This document shows, one piece after another, positions 9,528 through 19,770 of a stretch of DNA of 64,000 bases. The position numbers and the translations under genes are program-made. This DNA comes from Calliopsis andreniformis (lineage: Eukaryota > Arthropoda > Insecta > Hymenoptera > Andrenidae). The notes under the pieces were generated by a model, which did no database searches, was not told the DNA's origin, and worked only from the letters and a program-made list of their open reading frames with translations. The stretch is from contig NW_027480598.1 of assembly GCF_051401765.1 (NCBI RefSeq), positions 1 to 64,000 on the forward strand. The letters run 5' to 3'. The first letter of the stretch is position 1. Each line of letters begins with the position of its first letter.

Positions 9528-10918
9528 TCTCGTTCGCGAAAAGCCGTTGTATGTTGATCTACGTGCCCAACCGAAGGTCGCCTTCGGTTGGAGATTCTGT
9601 GTCGCTAATAACAAACACGGTGAATTTGAAGAGGGACTCATTTTTAGATAATTACAGTTGAACTCGAACAGGTGAACGACCTGTGTCAGCTGTTCGAATT
9701 TCAGGCCCGCCGTCGAGTGGGAGCGTCGAGCCTGAAAGAGAGAGAGAGAGAAAGTTGTCGAATATTAAAAAAGGACACAGTATGATTAGCGAGCGCCGCG
9801 TAGCGGCTAATTAGCGTATTCCGCGCATTCGCGGAGACACGCGCAAGTCTAGCAGTCAGTCTTGTTCCAGTGATTCCAGTCTCTGACAGGGAACAGTTCG
9901 AGTAGTAGAAGTATAGCCATTTCGAGATTACTTGGAACAGAGCTTCTTGGTTTCTCCAACAAGCTCGAAGTACTCGAAGAGCAGAATCCTCACTGACCGA
10001 ACGATTTTCTCTTGCGGCTTAATCTATTCGCCTGTTCGGTTAACACGTATTATACGTGCGGCAGACGAATCAGCTTGCAAAAAAGAGATTGCTCTAGCGA
10101 TTGAATACACTCTTCGAATCGGTGATCTTCTCGATTCCTTGAGCTTGCTCTTCGCCGGAAGAGCATTGAGTCCACTACTCAGAAGCATTGGTTGACGGGT
10201 AAATCCAGATAGAGTAAACGTAAGTGCTTATCACCTCTCCGTTACTCGCGCTGTACTACCCGTTTAGAAGCAACCCCCGTGTGACGAATAGATGCACACG
10301 GTGTGGTGAACTGCGTCGCAGAGCCTCTGACTGTCACTAACCTCTGTGCCTAGCACCAGCTAGGAACAGTGCATCTCTCCGCTCGCGAATCTCTGCTCTC
10401 GCAGGGATTCACCCGACGTATACCTTTTTATAAGATGTATAAGACGCAGAGAAGAGATTCCTCCTCTCTACGCATTCGCCGGTCGACGACCCCTTTTAAA
10501 TGTAAAGGAGAGTCGACCATACAGTCCACTGCATTACCTTCGCGTTACAGGCAAGGTATTGCTATCCCCTCCATACAGGCTTGTTGTCACAGCCAGGAGT
10601 CGGGAATATTCGGTATAGCTTGACTTACACTCTTGCTTGCCGTCGCGGTTCTGCCGCTATTTTCTTTTCCAGCCGCCAGCGTCGCTGACCAGCGTCACAG
10701 GACCAGGCCCTCCGATCCACCGCCATCCACCAGGAGCCGCCGAGGATCAGAGGAGCCCCCATACCCTACGACAAAAAGATTAAAATAAACGTCGTATATA
10801 TGCCCTTGCAAGGGCCGACTCAATTTTAATCGAGTGTACTGGTTTCTTTCTATACCTTCAGTCTCACCTTGTCCGGACCCCAGTTAGATCACTTCCTTTA
10901 AGGAATTCTAACAACCGT
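9528..10918. mobile_element. Probable host-type insertion of 1.39 kb flanked by ACTGTA
   Basis: ACTGTA occurs at 9522-9527 and 10919-10924, and AT-rich bacterial-type sequence continues on both outer sides. The interior is GC-richer and unlike the neighbours, with a perfect 11-bp stem at 9567-9591, a GA run at 9735-9753 and several pyrimidine-rich parts, but no recognisable protein. Its ends are neither TG...CA nor mirrored, so the element class is open; a solo LTR with atypical ends or a non-autonomous element are possible. Short open frames within (for example 9932-10195 and 10369-10623) show no domains and are not called genes. Confidence 0.5.
9567..9591. repeat. Perfect hairpin, 11-bp stem and 3-base loop
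   Basis: CCAACCGAAGG, then TCG, then CCTTCGGTTGG. It looks like a rho-independent terminator stem, but no T-run follows and it lies in non-bacterial-looking sequence just inside the ACTGTA-flanked insertion, so a structural role in that element is more likely. Confidence 0.7.
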
Positions 10919-11082
10919 ACTGTAAATATGTTGTAAGGTGTATCACATAATGATGAAAATTTGGTAATATACTAAGTAAATCGACAGTATGTTTCTTTAT
11001 TTAGGAGGAGCAGGAAACGCACAGATTTCTCTTTCCATTTGTAGCGTACTGCATTAATATTTGTACACTAATTTAGAAAATA

Positions 11083-11867
11083 ATGATGAATAACATTATA
11101 ATTGTTGGTCTGTAATGGGGTGATAAAGGCAAGGGTAAAATAGTAGATTATCTTCCTGAGAATGCAGAAGTAGTTGTGAGATTTCAGGGAGGAAATAGTG
11201 CAGGTCACACTATAGTAATAGACAATGAGGTTTATAAATTATATTTACTATCCTCTGCTATTTTGAGAACGGGCAAAATATCCATCATAGGAAGCGGTAT
11301 TGTTCTTGATTCACATGCTCTAACCTCTGAAGTTGAGTCATTGAATGTTAAAGGAGTAGACGTAAACTATACCAACTTGATGGTATCCGAGAGCTGTCCA
11401 TTAATACTTAACGTACATAAGGACAAGGAAAAGCTGTTTGAAGATTTAAATGGAAATCACAAAATTGGCACAACAAACAAAGGGATAGGACCATGTTATG
11501 AAGATAAAGTTGGAAGGACAGCTACACGCCTTTGTGATTTAGAAAACGCAGATGAGCTCAATAAAAGAGCGGATCTCTTCTGTATTACCATAACGCCATC
11601 AGAAAAGGCCTTGACTACCAGGTGGCAAAAAAGAAGAAATATTAAAAGAAATTCAAGGGACTTCAAAAAAAATTTGTTTCCTATAAAAAACCTGTGTGGA
11701 AGATGTTAAATGACTTTGTGAAAGAAGGTAACAAAATAATATTTGAAGGTGAATAAAGCACATTTTTAGATATCGACCACGAAACTTACCCTTTTGTTAG
11801 TTTAAGTAGTACTGTAGCGTCGCAAGCAATAACAGGCTAAGGATTAGGCGCCAGTGCTTATGGTGAG
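11083..11867 (+). pseudogene. purA: Adenylosuccinate synthetase, 5' part, decayed
   Basis: PurA joins IMP and aspartate with GTP in the first committed step of AMP synthesis. Tandem ATGs at 11083 and 11086 start the frame. TAA at 11113-11115 sits where the family has Gln in the phosphate loop; the following WGDKGKGK has Lys in place of Glu of GDEGKGK. Then come QGGNSAGHT, the LLSSAIL region, NGNHKIGTTNKGIGPCYEDK and the conserved RLCDL segment. After about 11590 the frame shifts; a later frame gives FLDIDHETYPFV and STVASQAITG with TAAs at 11754-11756 and 11838-11840. Similarity ends near 11867, about 60 percent of the usual 430 residues. The essential-gene nature of purA and its ruin here argue strongly for a transferred nuclear copy. 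Confidence 0.9.
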
Positions 11868-12165
11868 TAGTGTACAATGAAAGACAAAAGCTTAAGTTTA
11901 ACACTTGCAGTTATTTTCAACAGAATTAAGTTAATAATAAAAGTTAGTGTAAAATGTGGTTTTGCAGTTTGATTTTTTTGAACATATGTTAATTGGTGTA
12001 ATATAAATGTAGTTAAAGAAGGTGTGTTATTATTGGAGGTTTTACTAAGGAAGAAAAAACAGCAGAGGCAGAAGAGGGTTTTGGTATTAAATCAATCGCA
12101 TTATGTGCTTGGAGTGCAATAAATCGCTTGTTGGTGTTACGTATCGAAAATATAAAAAATTAAAT
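11868..12165 (+). other. AT-rich remnant, possibly the last bacterial sequence
   Basis: Composition still resembles the bacterial segment. A 48-codon open stretch around 12020-12165 reads FTKEEKTAEAEEGFGIKSI, which looks coding-like, but I do not recognise it. It has no start codon and ends at TAA before host-like sequence. Possibly a fragment of another endosymbiont gene. Confidence 0.3.
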
Positions 12166-13836
12166 TTCTTTTTATACATACAACTCGGTTGATTTGCCTC
12201 TCGATAATGCAATGCAATAATGCAATTTGGAGAATTTTCCTAATCGAACGTAATCCTGGCCTTTGAGTTTATGAAATTAAATATCCCTTTCGGCAACGCG
12301 ATCGACTTGTTAATATAACACATTCCTTTCTTGAAATCAACGTGGTCCCATTGCGAAGCGTACAGTATCACCAACGCGTTATCTCACAAATGCGTAGGAT
12401 GAAATCAAACAATTTGTTAAGTTTCTATTGTGATGTTGCGCATAGCGCCGTCCCCGTTTTGCCAAAGTAAGCGAAAGTAGTGAAAAGAAGGACCGTACGA
12501 CCCTCTTGCGAAACACATGCCGAGAGACACCTCCTGGGGAGAAATATCATGAATTTGCAATCACCGCTAATTCCGGGTGCCGTCGTTCCGAGCGCGCACG
12601 ACGTTTCAGGGCCATAGAGGAAACCTGAGGGACCCTGAGGCCGTCCCCGTCCCCTGGCCGTGCAGTTTCCGGATTCAGGCGTCGTATCTACACCGGAGGG
12701 TACAGGGGCCCTCCACCCACGGTGTCCAGAGACTTGCCGCTTCTGCGGAGGGCCAGGGACCCGACGGAAAGTCTGCCTACATCAAGCTAAGGGTTGGGCC
12801 CGAAGTTCCGCCCTTCTACAACGGCTCAAGCGGAGGGCGAGTGTGGAGGAGAGTCCGGAGATCGTTGTCCAGGCGACAGGAGCCAGAGGAAGTCCTGCGG
12901 ATGTCTCCACGATCCCGAGAAAATGCGTATAAGCCTTGATTCCTCTGCGCGTCGAACCACGACCTTTCCTCTCCCGCCGAGCTAGTCGACGTTTGCCGCC
13001 GCACCTGAACTGCAAGTGTCTCATATCGCTGCTGGTTTTTCGTTATAATTGGCCCGAAAGTGCATGGCGCCCATCTTGACGTCTGTCCATTCTGTCGAGC
13101 GACTTGCAGGGCGGGTACCGCGAAGTTGTCAGGCTGTCCTGCCTCGAGCTCATGGCAACTCGACGCAGGAAAACCTCTCGGAAAACATCCTACCAAGATA
13201 AAAGAACTGCTACTATAAATGGGATTCGGAATTCTGACACTCTCAGTTAAGTTCATACTTTTATAGTTTTGGTTACTGATAATTTGGCAATGCATAAGCG
13301 TTGTCGGAAACCTTCTCAAATTAATATTTAAATTCAAAATTTAAGAACACCTAGTATAACACTGAGGGTCAGCTTCCTAGGATCTCTGCTGGCGATATTG
13401 AATGCTCTTCCGGCTAATTAGCTATTGTAAAGCGATACACCGGTTGTATATTTTAGATTGCCGTGAGTCGGGTGGTGCTTCGCGTGAGAATTGGGAGAAT
13501 TGGAATGTTCACAATTACACATTACTCAGACTTCCTTAAACATAGAGCTTGACCAATCGGGGACTTGGTAGCGCTAAAAACATGCTTTCATTAGCGAATG
13601 AAGCGATGGAATAACCCCTCCATAATCGGAATGATTGATCGTGGATCTTTCCGAAAGGGTAATGCCGCGACACTTGTCGACGTACAATCGCGAGGTGCGT
13701 GTCGTATGTCCGCGATATTATCGAGACACAGCTTTCTTTTATTGCTTATACCACTAAGTAGGAAGCAAAGAACTCAGGAAGATCGTGTAAATTCATATTT
13801 TTGTTCGTCATTTGTTATAATTTTCCCATTATACAT
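12166..13836. other. Unassigned host-like region with a GC-rich core
   Basis: The core at about 12580-13000 is GC-rich and open in several overlapping frames on both strands, the usual sign of few stop codons by composition. One frame has CRFCGGPG followed by LHQAKGW, faintly like the cysteine/histidine finger of non-LTR retrotransposon proteins, but too short to call. Flanks are AT-rich. I see no RNA gene, no clear splice structure and no target duplication. Confidence 0.35.
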
Positions 13837-13876
13837 ATACAGGGTGTTTCGAAATTCGTGGGAAATCTCGGAGATG
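13837..13876. repeat. Right member of the 40-bp inverted repeat pair
   Basis: Starts ATACAGGGTGTTTCG and is the reverse complement of 1-40 apart from two positions. It lies downstream of the bacterial segment and the GC-rich region, so the pair brackets about 13.9 kb. Similarity does not continue inward beyond 13837. Confidence 0.75.
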
Positions 13877-14044
13877 TAGGTAGAAGACAAGAAAATAAAC
13901 CGAAAATTTAATTTGCAATATACTCGGTATCGATTAGTTTGTTAGTTATACGCGATTATATGTATTCTAAAATACCGACGTTACAGTGAGCCATTCCTTT
14001 TAAAAGCAGTGTCCGGGATTCGACGAGGCCTCGAGCTTCTAAAG
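13877..14044. other. Spacer before the 7-bp array
   Basis: A short unique stretch with no gene or repeat that I can recognise. Array-like TCAATC motifs begin at about 14053. Confidence 0.4.
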
Positions 14045-16257
14045 ATATCAGTAATCAATCATCAGTACCTTAATCTTTAGTACTTAATAATCAATACCTT
14101 AATCTTTAGTACTTAACCCACAATCCTCAATCTTTAATACTCAATCCACAATCATCAACCCTCATTCCTCAATCCACGTAAATCCTCAATCCGCAATACA
14201 TCAGTCATCTATCCTCAATCGTCAATCCTCAATCCTCAATCCTTAATCCTCAATCCTCAATCCTCAATCCTCTATCCCCAATCCCCAATCCTCAACCCTC
14301 AATCCTCAATCCTCAATTCTCAACATTCAACACGCAATACTCAATCCTCAATCCTCAAACCTCAGTCCTCGATGCTCAATCCTCAATCCTCAGTCCTGAA
14401 TAATCGATCCTCAATTCTCAATCTTTAATACTTAATCCTCAATCATCAACCCTCAATCCTCAATCTTCAATTTTCAACGCTTAGACCTCATTCCTCAATC
14501 CTGAATCCTCAATCCTCAATCGTGAATCGTCCATTCTCCATCGTCTAACCTCAATCCTCAAACCACAATACCCAATCCTCAATCCTGAATCCTCCAGTCT
14601 CTATCTTCTAACCTCGAACCTCCAACCTCAATCATCAATCCTCAAACCTGAATCCTCAATACCCAATCCTCAATCCTCAATCCTCAATCCTCAATCCTCA
14701 ATCCTGAATCGTCAACTCTCAATCTTCCATTTTCAATCCTCAATCCTCAGTCCTCAATTCTGAATCCCCAATCCTCCATCCTCAGTCCTCAATAGCATAT
14801 CCTCAGTTCTCAGTTTTCAATACTCAATCCTGAATCCTCAATCCTGAATCCACAGTACTCAATCCTCAATTCTCAATCCTCAATAGAATATCGTCAATTC
14901 TCAGTTTACAATACTCAATCCATAATCTTCAATCTTCAAATCTCCATCCTCAAACATCAATTCTCAACACTCAATCCTCAGCCCTCAGTCCTCAATCCTC
15001 AATCCTGGATTCTCTATCATCAATCCTCAATCCTCAACCCTCAACCCTCAGTCCTCAGTCCTCAGTCCTCAATCCTCAATCCTCAATCCTCAATCTTCAA
15101 ACATCAAACCTCAATCCTCAATATTCAATTGTCACTCCTCAATACCCACACCTCAATCATCAACTCTGTGTCCTCAATCCCCAATCGCCAATCTTAAATC
15201 CTCAATCCTCAATCCTCAATCCTCAATCCTCAAACCTCAATCCTGAATCCTCAATCATCAATCCTCAGTCCTCAGTCCTCAATCCTCAATCCTCAATCCT
15301 CAATTCTCAATACTCAATCCTCAATCCTCAATACTCAATTCTCAATTCTAAATACAATATTCTGAATTCTCAGTCTCGAATCCTCAATCCTCAATCTTCA
15401 AATCGGCATCCTCAATCCTCAATGCACAATCATCAATCTTCAATCCTCAGTTCTCAATCCTCAATCCTCAATCCATAATAAAATATTCTCAATTCCCAGA
15501 CTTGAATCCGCAATCCTCAATCCTCAACCTTCAAATCGCCATCCTCAAACCTCAATTCTCAGACCTCAGTCCTCAATGCTCAATCCTCAACCATCAATCC
15601 CCAATCCTCAAACCTCAATACTCAATTCTCAATCCACAACTCGCAATCCTCAATCCTCAACCCTCAATCCTCACTCCTCAATCATCAATCCTCAATCTTC
15701 AATCTTCAACCCTCAATCCGCAACCATCAATCCTCAATCCTCAAACCCCAATCTTCAATTCTCAATCCTGAACAGAATATCCTCAATTCTCAGTTTTCAA
15801 TACTCAATCCTCAATCTTCAATATTCAAATCTCAATCCTCAAACCTCAATCCACAATGCTCAACCCTCAATCCTCAATCCTCAATCCTCAATCCTCAACA
15901 TTGAATCCTCAATCCTCATTCATGAATCCACAATACTCAATCGTCAACCCTCTATACTCAATCCTCAATCCTCAATCCTCAATACAATATTCTCAATTCT
16001 CAGTCTTGTATCCTCAATCCTCGGTACAATATTCTCAATTCCCAGCCTTGAATCCGCAATCCTCAATGCTCAATCTTCAAATCGCCATCCTCAAACCTCA
16101 ATCTTCAAACCTCAGTCCTCAATGCTCAATCCTCAACCTTCAATCCCCAATCCTCAATCCTCAATACTCAATTCTCAATCCACAAACCTCAATCGTCAAT
16201 CCTCCACCCTCAATCCTCAATCCTCAATCATCAATCCTCAATCTTCAATCTTCAGCC

Positions 16258-16630
16258 CTCAAACTTCAATCCTCAATATTCAATGCTCAACCCTCAATTC
16301 ACAACACTCAATACTCAATTATCAGTACTCAATACTCAGTCATCAATCCTCAATCCTCAATCCTCATCCATCAATCCACAATACTCAATCGTCAATCCTC
16401 TATACTCAATCCTCAATCCTCAATCCTCAATCCTCAATCCTCAATCCTCAGTCCTCAAACTTCAATCCTCAATATTCAATGCTCAACCCTCAATTCACAA
16501 CACTCAATACTCAATTATCAGTACTCAATACTCAGTCATCAATCCTCAATCCTCAATCCTCATCCATCAATCCACAATACTCAATCGTCAATCCTCTATA
16601 CTCAATCCTCAATCCTCAATCCTCAATTCT
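16258..16630 (+). repeat. 189-bp tandem duplication within the 7-bp array
   Basis: The block starting CTCAAACTTCAATCC at about 16258 recurs at about 16447 with the same series of variant units (ACAACACTCAATACTCAATT, then ATCAGTACTC, then CTCATCCATCAATCC). The offset is 189, that is 27 units of seven, so phase is kept. Confidence 0.75.
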
Positions 16631-17099
16631 CGATCCTCAACAGTATATCCTCACTTCTCAGTTTTCAGTACTCAATCCTCAATCTTCAATATTCAAATCT
16701 CAATCATCAAACCTCAATCCTCAATGCTCAACCCTCAATCCTCTATCCTCAATCCTCAATCCTCAATCCTCAGTCGTCAATCCTCAATATTCAATCCTCA
16801 ATCCGCAAACATCAATCCTCAATCTTCAATCCTCAATACTCAATTCTCAATCCACAATCCTCAATGCAATATTCTCAATTCTCAGTCTTGAATCCTCAAT
16901 CCTCAATCCTCAATCTTCAAATCGGCATTCTCAAACCACAATCCTCAATCCTAAATCCTCAATCCTCAATCCTCATTCCTCAGACCTCAAACTTCAATCC
17001 TCAGTATTCAATGGTCAATCCTCAATCCACAACACTCAATCCTCAACTATCAGTCCTCAGTCCTCAATCCTCAATCCGCAATCCTCAATCCTCAGTCCT

Positions 17100-17310
17100 C
17101 AAGCTTCAATCCCCAATATTCAATGCTCAATCCCCAATTCACGGCACTCAATCCTCAACCCTCAGTTCTTAATCCTCAATCCTCAAAATTCAATGCTCAA
17201 TCCTCAATTCACGGCACTCAATCCTCAACTCTCAGTCCTTAATCCTCATTCCTCAATATTCAATGCTCAATCCTCAATTCACGACACTCAATCCTCAACT
17301 CTCAGTCCTT
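17100..17310 (+). repeat. 70-bp repeat, three copies, within the 7-bp array
   Basis: A block with TTCAATGCTCAATCC, ATTCACGGCACTCAATCC and CTCAGTCCTTAATCC occurs three times at about 70-base spacing (ten units). The copies differ at a few positions. Confidence 0.7.
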
Positions 17311-17840
17311 AATCCACAATACTCAAGCCTGCATTATCAATCTTGAATCCTCAATCCACAACCATCAATACTCAATCCTCAATCCTGAATCATCAATCAT
17401 CAATCATGAAACATCAATCCTCAATCTTCATCTCTCAATCCGCAACCATCAATCCTCAATCCTCAATCCTCAATCTTCAATTCTCAATCCTCAATGCTCG
17501 ACCATCAATCCTCAATCCTCATTCCTCAATACTCAATCCTCAACACTCAGTCCTCAATCTTCAATCCTCAATCCTCAATCCCCAATACTCCTCCCTCAAT
17601 CCTCAATCGCGAACCCTCAATCCTCAATCTTCGATCCTAGATCCGCAATGCTCAATCCTCAATGCTCAATAATCAATTCTCAAACCTCAATAGAATATCC
17701 TCAATTCTTAGCTTTCAATACTCAATTATCAGTACTCAATTCCCAATCCTCAATCCTGAATCCTCAATCTTCAATCCTCAGCCCTCAAACCTCAACAATC
17801 AGTCCTCAAACTTCAATCCGCAATCCTCAATCCTCAATCT

Positions 17841-18895
17841 TCAATCCTCAATCCTCAATGCTCAATCCACATCCCCAATCTTCACTCTTCAATCCTCCAT
17901 CGTCAATGTTCAAACCTCAGCCCTCAAACCTCATTCCTCAATATTCAATTCTCAATCCTCAACACTCATTCCTCAATGCGCAATCCTCAATCCTCAGACC
18001 GCAACCTTCAAACATCAGTACGCAATCCTCAAACATCAATCCTGAATCCTCAATCTTCAATCTTCAGTCCTCAACCATCAATCCTCAATCCTCAACCCTC
18101 AATATTCAATCCTCAGTCGTCAATCCTCAATACAACATTCTCAATTCTCAGTCTTGAATCCTCAACCCTCGATCCTCAAAACTCATCCTTCGATCCTCGA
18201 TTCGCAATACTCAATCCTCAATACTCAATAGAATACCGTCAATTCTCAGTTTTCGATACGCAATCCATAATCTTCAATCTTCAAATCTCAATCCTCAAAC
18301 ATCATTTCTCAACACTCAATCCTCAACACTCAGTCCTCAATCTTCAATCCTCAATCTTCAATCCTCAATCCTCAATGCTCAATCCACATCCCCAATCTTC
18401 ACTCTTCAATCCTCCATCGTCAATGTTCAAACCTCAGCCCTCAAACCTCATTCCTCAATATTCAATTCTCAATCCTCAACACTCATTCCTCAATGCGCAA
18501 TCCTCAATCCTCAGACCGCAACCTTCAAACATCAGTACGCAATCCTCAAACATCAATCCTGATTCCTCAATCTTCAATCTTCAGTCCTCAACCATCAATC
18601 CTCAATCCTCAACCCTCAATATTCAATCCTCAGTCGTCAATCCTCAATACAACATTCTCAATTCTCAGTCTTGAATCTTCAACCCTCGATCCTCAAAACT
18701 CAACCTTCGATCCTCGATTCGCAATACTCAATCCTCAATACTCAATCCTCAATCCTCAATACTCAATAGAATACCGTCAATTCTCAGTTTTCGATACGCA
18801 ATCCATAATCTTCAATCTTCAAATCTCAATCCTCAAACATCATTTCTCAACACTCAATCCTCAACACTCAGTCCTCAATCTTCAATCCTCAATCT
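17841..18895 (+). repeat. 517-bp tandem duplication within the 7-bp array
   Basis: Sequence from about 17841 recurs 517 bases later with nearly every variant shared, including CACATCCCCAATCTTCACTC, CAGACCGCAACCTTCAAACA and CTTCGATCCTCGATTCGCAA. The second copy has 21 extra bases (three units) near 18740. 517 is not a multiple of seven, so the duplication junction shifts the unit phase. Confidence 0.8.
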
Positions 18896-19325
18896 TCGAT
18901 CCTCGATCAGCAATACTCAATCCTCAGTCCTCAATCCTCAATAGAGTATCGTCGATTCTCAGCTTTCAATACTCCATCCATTATGTTCAATCTTCAAATC
19001 TCAATTCTCAAACAACAATTCTCAATACTGTGTCCTCAATCTTCAACCCTCAATCCTCAACCATCAACCTTCAATCATCAATCCTCAATCCCCAATCCTC
19101 AATCCCCGATCCTCAATTCTCAATCCTCAATCGTCAATCCTCAGACCTCAAACTTCAATCCTCAATATTCAATGCTCAATCCTCAGTTCGCAACACTCAA
19201 TCCTCAACCCTCAGTCCTCAATCCACTACTGTCAATGATCAAACCTCTGTCGACAAACCTCAATCCTCTATCCTCAATTCTCAAATATCAATCCTCAATA
19301 GAAAATCCTCAACTCTCAGTTTTCG

Positions 19326-19527
19326 TGTGGGAGTATGGAACAATTTTAAATAAAAAGAAATTTGATTTCTTTTAACTCAACGCACGGAAGAAGTCTGTAG
19401 GATATCGAATATCTCACATGAATATATTCAAAAGTAAATAAAAAACCGTAGAAACAAGACAGAACACTTTCTGTATCCTTCGATACTTTCGATACTTGTT
19501 TTCGTTCCTTGATTATATAATCTAACA
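19326..19527 (-). repeat. 3' LTR of the Copia element
   Basis: 202 bp, TG at 19326 and CA at 19526-19527, paired with 24028-24229. It reads 3' LTR in the element's minus-strand sense. Confidence 0.95.
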
Positions 19528-19545
19528 GGCCCCCTCAAAAACAAG
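19528..19545 (-). other. Polypurine tract of the Copia element
   Basis: On the element's sense strand this reads CTTGTTTTTGAGGGGGCC directly before the 3' LTR. The purine run GAGGGGG is the expected plus-strand primer. The following 225 bases up to the pol stop hold no gene. Confidence 0.65.
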
Positions 19546-19770
19546 TCGGTGCTGTTCATATTAATTGTACATTAATAAGTCTAATAAGTGTACTACGAGT
19601 ATTACCGTACAGACTGTCTACCTTGTGTTTTATTTTGACTCTAATTCTGGGAACAAAAGAGAAATGGTCCAACATTCGTTGCAAGGGAATGGGGAAACCC
19701 AGAAAAACCCATCCAGACCATACAAACTATATACAAAATAATAATAATTTTTATGCTTATATTAATCTTA

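Larger units (their letters stand above)
14045..19325 (+). repeat. Degenerate 7-bp satellite, unit TCCTCAA (left part)
   Basis: The whole stretch is built from TCCTCAA units with frequent substitutions (TTCAATC, TACTCAA, CACTCAA, AACCTCA). Seven bases read in triplets repeat every 21, so translation gives heptads such as SSILNPQ and frames stay open for hundreds of codons; these are not genes. Recurrent longer blocks, for instance AATAGAATATCCTCAATTCT followed by CAGTTTTCAATACTCAATCC, show a higher-order arrangement. Some copies contain small indels that change phase. Interrupted at 19326 by a Copia element. Confidence 0.9.

Noticed and set aside
9567..9591. Rho-independent terminator of the AEC gene
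   Set aside because: The stem is perfect but no T-run follows, and it lies inside the ACTGTA-flanked GC-richer insertion, 60 bases past the gene end.
78..11867. A genetic code in which TAA and TAG mean glutamine, explaining the internal stops
   Set aside because: The cifA-like gene ends at a TAG that overlaps the Shine-Dalgarno of the next gene, so TAG is a real stop there. Frameshifts, truncations and insertions also occur, which recoding cannot explain.
1..12165. The window being Wolbachia chromosome itself
   Set aside because: Every bacterial gene, including essential purA, is broken, and insertions have host-type features. The segment is continuous with an insect-type Copia element and tens of kilobases of satellite.
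12660..12932. Zinc-finger part of a non-LTR retrotransposon
   Set aside because: Only one CxxC and a following His are visible. Frames overlap on both strands in GC-rich DNA, and no reverse transcriptase or endonuclease motif is nearby.
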